DNA of 64,000 nucleotides from Oreohelix idahoensis (taxonomy: Eukaryota; Mollusca; Gastropoda; Stylommatophora; Oreohelicidae). Within the stretch, counting starts at the first letter, position 1; the number at the start of each line of letters is the position of its first letter. Positions 56,186-64,000 of this stretch are shown piece by piece. Where the stretch lies: contig JAMPIV010018979.1 in the NCBI GenBank assembly GCA_024509875.1, forward strand, positions 1 to 64,000. The letters are read 5' to 3'. The translations under genes and the position numbers were made by a program. Under the pieces are notes generated by a model, which worked only from the letters and a program-made list of their open reading frames with translations, was not told the origin of the DNA and did not search any database.

Positions 56186-56440
56186 GAAATCAGAACTGTC
56201 AAATCTATTCAACAAGCTAAAGATAGGAACTTCCGATGAGTGTAAATGTGGCGCTGATAAAACTACTGCTGAACATCTGCTTCAAAGTTGCCCAACATAT
56301 GAGGAACGCAGAAAGCACATATGGTCGTCACCAGTACCATTTTCTGGGAAAAATTCTGCGGAGATGCAAATAGCCTGAAACTGACCACTGTTTTCTCTGA
56401 AAATATTCAAGTAGATGTCTGAGAGTGTACGAAGAAGAAG
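56186..56440 (+). pseudogene. RNase H LINE C-terminal fragment with (GAA)n tail
   Basis: Reads FNKLKIGTSDECKCGADKTT then AEHLLQSCPTYEERRKHIWS, the same C-x-C ... H ... C knuckle as at 26150. It ends GAGAGTGTACGAAGAAGAAG, showing that this LINE type has a GAA tail. Confidence 0.85.
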
Positions 56441-57003
56441 AAATTGTGTGAATGTGCGTGTGTTTGTGTGTGTGTGTCCTCCTTTGTCCTACAACGGCAC
56501 CCATACACGTCCTGTTGTTGTTAACAAGGGGGAGGAGGGTGGGAAAGCCCGAGATGGCACCCAGTTCACTATTCATCTGTCATCGTCAACAGGCATTACG
56601 ATAAACTCACCAGACCCTCACTTTCGCGCCATACCCTAACCAATCCTTATATACGAAAACTAGTGGTCATAAACAAGGTTGCCACTCAAGTTCTAGAGAT
56701 AAACCCAGATTTTCTTCTAAAAGAAAACCCAGAAATACCCAGATTATTTTATGCATCAAATATACGGGATAGACGATGCTTACACAATCTTTTAGTGCAA
56801 CCTTTGCACAAATAATTTTTATTTATTTATTCATTTTTATTTTATTTTTTATTACCAAAAATTCACAATTATATAAAAATGATTTTATTAACACCCCAAT
56901 ATATGAACTCTTGAAAATAAGATATTTTAACAGTAACCTACTAACAGTAGTTACATTAACAAAATGTTCCTCAAATCAAATATAACATATTAGTTGTAAC
57001 TTG

Positions 57004-57345
57004 TTACTGTTGAAAATTGTCACTTGTCAGCGACTCGGCATCCATGTCGACAACTTCTTCGTTGAGATCATATGCATGAATAGACAACGTGAAATCTTGA
57101 TTGTGGAGTTCCAAAATCTTTGCATATCTCTGCCGACAACGTCCTTCACGCACATCTTCAACCACGCTTTTACTAGGATTAAACTTATGACAAACTCCAT
57201 CTTTGGCAGCTGCTTGCTTGGCTAGTGTTAGATTGGAAACTGTTTCACACAAAAGCTTGTTGGTTTGTTTAGTTTAAATAAGTTAACCTTCGAAAACACT
57301 CTTTCGACGCATACTGAGGAGTGCGGTGGCGTGTGTGTCGTCATA
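57004..57345 (-). pseudogene. hAT transposase C-terminal dimerisation fragment
   Basis: Minus strand: PPHSSVCVERVFSKVN, the conserved hAT C-terminal (S-x-ER-FS) block. A frame change is followed by CETVSNLTLAKQAAAKDGVC and HKFNPSKSVVEDVREGRCRQ, ending after DAESLTSDNFQQ. No DDE/RNase-H core is present. Confidence 0.75.
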
Positions 57346-57403
57346 CTGCTACAACTACCTAGCAAACCTTCATCATCGCTCATTTTATAAACTTATAATA
57401 GCA

Positions 57404-57429
57404 AAAAAAAAAAAAAAAAAAAAAAAAAA
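57404..57429. repeat. Poly(A) run inside the hAT element
   Basis: 26 A, immediately upstream (plus sense) of an AT-rich stretch. Confidence 0.9.
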
Positions 57430-57829
57430 TATGATGTTTATATGCTTAATTCTAAAATTTAAAAAGAATACTTTAAAACACATCGCAAAAATGACCGAGT
57501 ATTGTAGATGACAGCCATTAACAGAATAACAGGAAATAGTTAGCTGATGTAATCGAGTCAAAAAACGTCATTGGTGTGGTTACAAACAATAATTAAATTT
57601 AAGTGGAATAAAAAATATATAGCACATAATTTTTTACATTTAATTATAATATAAATATAATGTATAATGCTCAGTGCGCAGAATATACATACATTGTAAA
57701 TGTCAATTGTCAAAAATACCCAGATTAACGCAGATTTGAAAAAAAAATACACAGATACCCAGACGGAAGCCATAAAACCCAGATCTAGTAAAAAAAATAC
57801 CAAGCTGTGGCAACACTGATCATGGACCC

Positions 57830-58365
57830 AAAGCGAGCTGGCAAGAAGATCGAGAGGGGCTGACGAGGTACAAGGGTCATAGGGGACCTTTTGATAGAAG
57901 CTTCCCTGTAGGATTAAACCGCGGGAGAAGGAACGTCAACAGAAGTGAAGCAAATGACATAAGGAATGGTTGGAAACTAACAACACTGGGCAGAGACGAA
58001 ATGGATTTTCAGAAAGGAAGAAGATAATATGTTAATTCGTGTGATATCTGTTTAACTATATTGTTTACTTCTCTAGGTCTGTCGTTTTTTCTACAACTGT
58101 TCTACAGTTTTTGGTGAATTGCAGGCCTGTAAATAATGATGCAAGCTGTCGTGTTAACCCCGGATCAGGTTTTGAAGCCAGTGCGAAGTTTTTGGCTGCG
58201 TTTTTATTTACTACAATGATAGCTTTGCACAAAGGTCAGAGTAACCACGGATGGTGTATGAGTCAAGGATAAATTACTGGGTGATAACATTAGATTTACT
58301 ATACATATAGCACGTACGGCCTTGACCCCTGTCACATATTCCTCACCCCTCTCACGTGTTCTACG
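57830..58365. other. No gene recognised
   Basis: No supported coding frame or repeat. Confidence 0.35.
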
Positions 58366-58369
58366 ACCC

Positions 58370-58535
58370 AGAGATCATCTTCACCATCTTAATCAACATC
58401 TTCCTTTGCGCTCCCTTTGAAGCATGGAGCCACCGCTACAGCCGGTTCCCCAGCAAGAAGCCTGCACCAAGCAGCCACACGTTCATGCAGCTGTGGTTTT
58501 TGTGTCAATCTGTTTACATAAGGTTATGACCCATA
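58370..58535 (-). repeat. GAT-family copy 7
   Basis: CATCTTCCTTTGCGCTCCCT, AGCATGGAGCCACCGCTACA, AGCCTGCACCAAGCAGCCAC and ATGCAGCTGTGGTTTTTGTG match the family in reverse. Confidence 0.82.
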
Positions 58536-58621
58536 CATGTTCCGGAACTATCAGAAAGCATCAACAAAATACGCTAGCGTTAATGAAATCCACTATTATT
58601 TATTTATTTATTTTTAAATAG

Positions 58622-58715
58622 GAGTTTTGTCTAGTTTTTGCGAGGCGCGCCCCGTTCAACCTAGACACAAGGCCCGTCGGTTACATTAGGGCGCATGTCA
58701 ATATATAAGACGGTT
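58622..58715 (-). repeat. Family H repeat, diverged
   Basis: The minus strand carries GACATGCGCCCTAATGTAAC and AGGTTGAACGGGGCGCGCC, like 25696-25790. Confidence 0.6.
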
Positions 58716-58912
58716 TTATAGTTAGCAACAATGATAGGAAAATCTATACAGAACATTGTAGCTGGAGGTGATCAGATCATCCAGCGTCAGAAAAGTGTTT
58801 CGGGTCTATTCTTTTCCTCAAGTTCTGGCCTGTTGATTCTTTACCTAACAACTTTACAGCAGAGCTGGCTCTTGTGCAGTGCGAGCGGTGCAGAAATCAA
58901 TCCAACTTAATA

Positions 58913-60529
58913 TACTACTCGTCAAAAGTCAAGGGCCACTTAGAAAAACCTTGGTTGAAACCATAAAACAAATCTGATATAAACGTAATTAGTATCAGTC
59001 AAAACGGCATTTATTGAATACCAAATTGACATGTCACGCAAAGAAATGGAAACACACATTCAAACGCAATGAAGCTGTGAAGTGTGTCACCCACCTTTTC
59101 AAAAGTCACACAATAGATATTGGACAAATAGACATTTCAAAATCGGGTATGACCACCGTTTGCAGCAAGGCATTCAAGACAGCGTAGACGCATCGAGTCC
59201 ACAAGGGTCCGAAGAGTATCCTGAGGAACAGCTTGCCATTCCTGAAGCAGAAATGCAGTCAGCTGTGCAACATCCATTGGCAGGGGTGATTTGTTGACAA
59301 TCTTCGACCAAGGACATCCCAGAGGTGCTCAATCGGAGAAAGGTCAGGTGAATGAGCTGGCCACGCCATCCTGATGATCCCATGTTGCTGAATAAACTCA
59401 TTCACCACACGAGCTCGATGGGGTCGAGCGTTATCATCTTGGAGGATGGCATTACCACCTATGGCCTCCAGAGCAGGCTGAACAATTGGTCTCAAGATTT
59501 CGTTCTGGTATCGTGGGCCGGTCAAGTTGCCTTGGATGATGTAGAGTGGGGTCTTGCCGTGTCTGTAGAAGCCTCCCCAGAACATGACAGAACCCCTACC
59601 ATAACAATCCACCTCTCGAATTGTGTCATCAGTAAATCGCTCTCCTGGTCGTCTCCAAACTCGAATCCTGCCATCATTGAATGACACAGTGAAGCGAGAT
59701 TCATCAGTGAAGAGAACTTGACTCCATTGTTGCCTTGTCCATCGGATGTGCTCGCGACTCCAAGCAACCCGTGCTCTGCGATGAGCAGGAGTAAGAGGGA
59801 TTCTGACTGCAGGACGTCGAGCAGCCATTCCAAATTCATGTAAACGTCTGCGAATGGTGCTTTGACTGTCATTAACGTTTACAGTTTGTCTCAGCTGACA
59901 TCTTAGAGTGGAACAAGTCACTGTTCGATGGCGCAGGGCTGACAACAAGAAGTACCGGTCATCATGTCTATTGGTGCATCTAGGGCGACCTGGCCGGTGG
60001 CGATCCTCCACACTTCCAGTGGCCTGAAATCTCTCCAAAATTCTTTGGATAGTAGAGTGTGAAACTGCAAGCCGTCTAGCAACCTCACGGACAGATAAAT
60101 CACTTTCAACCCACGCTATAGCCCTCATTCTTTGTAAGGTGTCAAGACATCTTCTCGGTGGCATGGTTTTTGCAAGTGATGAAACTACCCTAAGTCTGCT
60201 GATTGTAAAACAAATTAAGAGTGAACTCTGTTCACGAAAAGTCGCCATTGCACGTGGAATGTCAATCAGTACGATTACTTCACCTGTTTGGTTGTACGGA
60301 AGTTTGAAAAAACAGATTAAAAAAGTGAATTTATGGTCAGCAAACCAAATTGCACGTGATCACCATGGTTGTCGGTGAGTTGTTTTTATGCTTAACGTGC
60401 ATAGAGGACTGTAAGAGGAAGATATTGCACCCATTTTTACTAAAAACTTCCTTCATTTAATCATTCTATGCGCTTATATAAAAGTGTATTGAAAATAATA
60501 GGGTGGCCCTTGACTTTTGACGAGTAGTA
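58913..60529 (-). mobile_element. Tc1-type element with matching terminal inverted repeats
   Basis: The 27-bp ends match on both sides, opening TACTACTCGTCAAAAGTCAA and closing GGGCCAC, with TA duplications at 58911-58912 and 60530-60531. Length 1617 bp. The transposase is on the minus strand. Confidence 0.96.
59138..60164 (-). pseudogene. Tc1 transposase (DD34E), one frameshift near the C-terminus
   Basis: Starts MPPRRCLDTLQRMRAIAWVE. Two helix-turn-helix units follow (SVREVARRLAVSHSTIQRIL ... RPGRPRCT, with the AT-hook-like GRPR). The catalytic triad is FTDESRF (Asp), QDDNARPHRA (Asp) and PIEHLWD (Glu), with 34 residues between the last two. The reading frame stops early at 59259. Shifting one base at about 59283 gives a normal end (PMDVAQLTAFLLQEWQAVPQ ... 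CLAANGGHTRF, stop at 59138). An in-frame extension upstream to 60248 is unlikely to be used. A single deleted base separates it from a complete frame. Confidence 0.93.
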
Positions 60530-60712
60530 TAGTATAAAATTGACGGTTATCGGTGAACAATACAGTACGGCACGTAAAAAAGGGGGAAAAGTGACAAAGT
60601 TTGTGGGGGTTGCGCCAAAACGAGACCTCGCACCACCCTGAACACTCGCTAGGGCCAGTTCGTCTTTACAGAAAGAGCATTTTCCACTGTTTTATACTTT
60701 CATGTCGTTTTA

Positions 60713-62171
60713 CTTACTTACTTACTTACTTAGTCGTCCCTCTTCTACCTTGAGGTGTAGAGGTTTGTAAGAGAGAGAGCGCCATATAATTCTATTGGCT
60801 GTCTTCCTCCTGGCTTGGTTCCATTTGGTCCTTCAAAGATTGTCTAATGTTGTCCTCCCAGCGGACTTTAGGTCGTCCTGGAGGTCTGGATCCCTGGCTC
60901 TTAGTTTCCCATTCTTGCCGTGGTAGCCGATCTTCTCCCATTCTGCAGACATGGCCAAACCATCTCAGTTGGGACTCTTCTACTTGGGTCTGCAGGGGTT
61001 GGGTTTTTAGGCCTTGACTGGTTGCGGACCATGTCTCTTCTTGTTACTTCAACCACCTTCCTCAGATATACCTCATTTCAGAGGTTTGGATCTGGCTTTT
61101 GTGGGTTGTAGCCATTGCCCATGACTCGCATCCATACGTCAAGACTGGGACATAGGTGGCGCGGAGCGGCATAGAGCCATCTCAGTCTTCTTACCAAGTT
61201 CTGTTTTGCAGAGGAATCCTCCATTTATGGCTTCAAAAAGTATCCCAGCTGCTGCTCTTCGGGAAGACAACTCTTCTTTGATGCCTCCCTTCCGGTCCAT
61301 GACAGCTCCAAGGTATTTAAAGTGGTGGACCTGCTCCAGGACCTGTTTTCCCAGCTTAATCTGATGTCTTCTTTCTTCTCGTGATATCACCATGGTTTTT
61401 GTTTTCAAGCTGCTTATGATCATCCCTCTCTTCTCCAGCTCTTCCTTCCAGACTTGCAGGTTGGACTGAAGATGTGCCTCTGATTTAGCAATCTGGGCAA
61501 CATCTTCAGAAAATGCCAGCTCTGAAATACAGACCTGTCTCATCTTCCAGTACCCCACTGAATACTTTCCTGTCCTCTCCTTACATGCCTTGATGACATC
61601 GTCCATGAGGAGTATGAAAAGATAAGGTGACAGTATATCATCTTGTTTTACACCAGTGGTGGTCCTAAATTCTTCTGACTTATGGTTTGCCGTCCTCACA
61701 TAATTTCTGCAAGACTTGTAGAAGCTTTGTATAGCATGAATCAGAGGTGTTGGAATATTTTTCCTTGTCAAACAGCCCCAGAGTTTGTTCCAGGGGACCT
61801 TGTCATATGCCTTTTCCAGATCTAAGAAGCAAAGATGGATCTCATTCTTATACTCAAGAGCCTTGTCACTCAACTGTCTGAGTGTGAAGATTAGGTCTTG
61901 AGTACTTCGATTTGCTGGGAAGCCACACTGGACCTCATCCATTTGTGGCACAGCAAGGCGTCTGTCTTTGCTCCAGTATTCTAGAGTAGATTTTACCAGG
62001 GACACTGAGAAGGGGTATGCCTCTATGGTTTCTACGTTGTCGGTTGTCACCCTTTTTGAAAATCGGTGTTATTATGGCAATCTCCCAATCCTTTGGTATG
62101 GTCTTGTTGTACCAAGCTGCCTGTAGGACCCTTAGGAGTAATAGGTCGCCTTCTGCTCCCATACTTAACCA
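60713..62171 (-). mobile_element. RTE LINE, 5'-truncated, minus strand, with TSD
   Basis: A perfect 15-bp duplication TTTCATGTCGTTTTA flanks it (60698-60712 and 62172-62186). The 3' end is at left with (ACTT)n. Same family as 12184-15324. Confidence 0.95.
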
Positions 62172-62177
62172 TTTCAT
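61139..62177 (-). pseudogene. RTE reverse transcriptase fragment
   Basis: Starts in another frame with PKDWEIAIITPIFKKGDN. After a frameshift near 62050 it reads ANRSTQDLIFTLRQLSDKAL, FLDLEKAYDKVPW (motif A Asp kept), GVKQDDILSPYLFILLMDD and LAFSEDVAQIAK, where the catalytic FADD has become FSED. It continues to the C-terminal region with stops before 60800. Confidence 0.9.
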
Positions 62178-62326
62178 GTCGTTTTAACGGGAGGTAATTA
62201 AGATTATCGGCATTTGCCAAAATCGTATAAGGGAACACACAAGGAAGCTGAATGGAATAACACATTGTATACTGCATAGAACTGCACAGAGGAACAGGAA
62301 ATAAAATGGTTTTGTCAGCTTGTTCG

Positions 62327-62384
62327 AATCATCGTCATCATTTTCCCTTTGCGCTGCTTACGGAGCATGCAGTCACGTCTGTAG

Positions 62385-62429
<45 letters not shown>

Positions 62430-62515
62430 GCAAGAAGCTTGCACGAAGCCCTGAGGTGCTCTTGCAGCTGTGGTTTATGTGGCAATCTATTTTACATGAT
62501 GAAGTTACCAGCCCA
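62327..62515 (-). repeat. GAT-family copy 8 with a C tract
   Basis: CATCGTCATCATTTTCCCTT, ACGGAGCATGCAGTCACGTC, then 37 C (62388-62424), then AGAAGCTTGCACGAAGCC and TTTTACATGATGAAGTTACC. The C run replaces the middle of the repeat, where other copies read GGTCCCC. Confidence 0.85.
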
Positions 62516-62935
62516 ATACACAACCTTATATAAGTCGCTTTGTACGACATGTCTGAGTGTGCAGTAATCATGTTCTTTGTCTCTTCGGAGACCCCCGGGA
62601 ACTACAAGAGGCAAGTCGTTCGAATGCAGTCCAGAAAAGTTCCATGATGTACCTTTAATATAAGACAATCCAGCTTTATGACAAGGGCGCCCAACATGAA
62701 ACGGATACAGGGGCGTTAATGAAATCATAAAGAAACATGAATTTACATTAGCCGGGCTTCACTGTACTTAAAATATCAATGAAAAAATAAAATGGTGTGG
62801 AATCAGTTTTACAAATTAACTGTACAGGAAACACTGTTCTTAAATGACATACTCGGTATTTAAATAAACAGAAAGAAAGAAAGAAAGAAAAACGCTTTTA
62901 AAATATTAACTAACTCCTGGAAGGAAAAGCAATCT
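62516..62935. other. No gene recognised
   Basis: AT-rich; (GAAA)n near 62872. Confidence 0.35.
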
Positions 62936-62939
62936 TAAC

Positions 62940-63012
62940 TTCTTCTTTCTTCATCTTCTTCTTCTTCCCGTCATCATCATCTTCTTCATCATCATCATCT
63001 TCTTTTTCTTTG

Positions 63013-63104
<92 letters not shown>

Positions 63105-63188
63105 TTCTTCTTCTTCTTCTTCTTCATCTTCTTTTTCTGCTTCTTCTTCATCATCATCATCTTCTTCATCTTCTTCTTTTTCTTCTTA

Positions 63189-63221
<33 letters not shown>

Positions 63222-63275
63222 TTCTTCTTCACCATCTTCTTCATCACCATCTTCTTCTTCTTTATCCTCTCCTTC

Positions 63276-63307
<32 letters not shown>

Positions 63308-63314
63308 CTTCTAC
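62940..63314. repeat. (CTT)n / (CAT)n compound microsatellite
   Basis: About 375 bases of TTC and TCA trinucleotides, including about 95 bases of pure TCA at 63013-63105. The long Ser, Met/Lys or Glu/Asp open frames here are artefacts of the repeat. Confidence 0.95.
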
Positions 63315-63735
63315 TTCAAGTACAATGCTTAGTGGCGTAGGTGATCCTGTTTCTACACAACTTCCAGTACAATTTACCAAATCTACTGCAGACTTTTTTC
63401 CATGCCATGATGTCAAACTGTCCGGTATTGTCTCTATTTGTCGTCCTCTATATTTCTTTTGCAATTTGTCCTTTTATCACGACATTTCTCAGCTTTGTCC
63501 TTCTTATTACATGCCCAAAGAAAGTGCACTTCTTCCTTCTAATACTAGTAATAAGCGTCCTTTGCGCACTGACATCTTTCAGGACATTCTCTCATTCTTT
63601 AGCTCTCCATGGTATTCTTAACATTGTTTTATAGAACCACATCTCTGACGCTTCCAGTAATTTTCTTACTTGTTTAATAACTGTCCATTACTAACTGCCA
63701 TAAGTCAGGATTGGCTCTATATAGCACTATAGAAC
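63315..63735 (-). pseudogene. LINE C-terminal fragment next to the trinucleotide tract
   Basis: Minus strand: MWFYKTMLRIPWRAKE, RRKKCTFFGHVIRRTKLRNV, RGRQIETIPDSLTSWHGKKS, the FFGH-IRR ... GRGRQ--- pattern of LINE ORF2 tails, with frame breaks. The 3' end runs into (GAA)n. Confidence 0.8.
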
Positions 63736-63739
63736 ACAA

Positions 63740-64000
63740 ATCAAGAAAGATCAAGGAGTCTATACTTGAAGATGGACTAATGAATCTATTCTTGTGTGAT
63801 GGGTCACAAAACCGATCCCCGGTTGCCTCTCGTTTCGTCAGTCTGATTGGTTGGCTTTTTGGACTTGCGCCGACCACTATGCGAGCCCACGTCACTGCGC
63901 GAGCCCACGTCACCAAAGAACTGGCGCTGGGGCGGCGGGCATTGGTTTTCAGCTTAGGTATCGTTTATTCTCTAACAAGTAATCAACAGAGATATTTTCA
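63740..64000. other. No gene recognised
   Basis: GCGAGCCCACGTCAC occurs twice near 63880-63912; nothing else noticed. Confidence 0.4.

Larger units (their letters stand above)
56674..57818 (-). mobile_element. hAT element, internally deleted (1145 bp)
   Basis: Ends are CAAGGTTGCCAC at left and, inward from the right, CAGTGTTGCCAC. AAACCCAGAT blocks are mirrored just inside both ends. The flanking 8-mers GTCATAAA and ATCATGGA agree at 5 of 8 positions, all differences being transitions, consistent with a decayed 8-bp duplication. It carries a transposase remnant. Confidence 0.8.

Noticed and set aside
62951..63621. Long open frames rich in Ser, Met/Lys or Glu/Asp
   Set aside because: They are translations of the TCA/TTC trinucleotide tract in different frames.

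Overview
The window looks like AT-rich intergenic and intronic DNA from an invertebrate animal. The one host gene is a neurotransmitter-transporter gene split by spliceosomal introns, and the rest is dominated by animal-type mobile elements (APE-type LINEs, SINEs with Pol III promoter boxes, Tc1, hAT, piggyBac-like and CACTA-like DNA elements). A mollusc or other lophotrochozoan is my guess from the style of the LINE C-termini, but nothing here fixes the phylum.

Host gene: ten exons of one SLC6 (sodium/chloride-dependent transporter) gene lie on the minus strand between 38934 and 9623. In transcript order they are 38822-38934 (TM2), 36752-37076 (TM3 and extracellular loop 2), 25443-25575, 25033-25167, 23651-23754, 22739-22863, 22188-22300 (TM8), 16502-16633 (TM9), 11376-11475 and 9623-9723. 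From 36752-37076 onward every junction keeps frame and has GT/AG sites. The TM1 exon should lie to the right of 38934 or outside the window. The TM12/C-terminal exon(s) should lie left of 9623 and were not found. One very small exon between 38822 and 37076 is predicted from phase but was not located. The large introns are packed with transposons.

Mobile elements, region by region. 0-9 kb: repeat family P copy 1, a SINE, a CR1-like LINE broken by a CACTA-like fragment and a second SINE, a hAT MITE, and an RNase-H LINE with a nested SINE. 9-26 kb: the 3' half of the SLC6 gene, two tRNA-headed SINEs, a full-length RTE LINE, a 2.5 kb CACTA-like element carrying a broken gene, and a 130-nt C tract. 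26-40 kb: an RTE-like LINE, a nearly intact CR1-like LINE with a long CTAT microsatellite tail, two piggyBac-like MITEs and many LINE tail fragments. 40-54 kb: three more copies of family P, two of them head to head, and a SINE whose 3' end matches a LINE tail at 49.7 kb. 54-64 kb: a hAT element, a nearly intact Tc1 element with matching inverted repeats, an RTE LINE on the minus strand, and long trinucleotide runs.

Names used here: SINE-A and SINE-B have (GAA)n tails; SINE-C, -D, -E and -G have tRNA-like heads; 'GAT-family' is a ~150-bp repeat with a GAT-rich tail; 'LINE-F tail' is a recurrent C-terminal LINE fragment with a GH-LR ... GRP-TWRR pattern; 'family H' is a short repeat containing TTGAACGGG; 'family P' is the unexplained repeat with a promoter-like layout. 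Many insertions have readable target-site duplications (TSDs), so much of the nesting order can be read directly.
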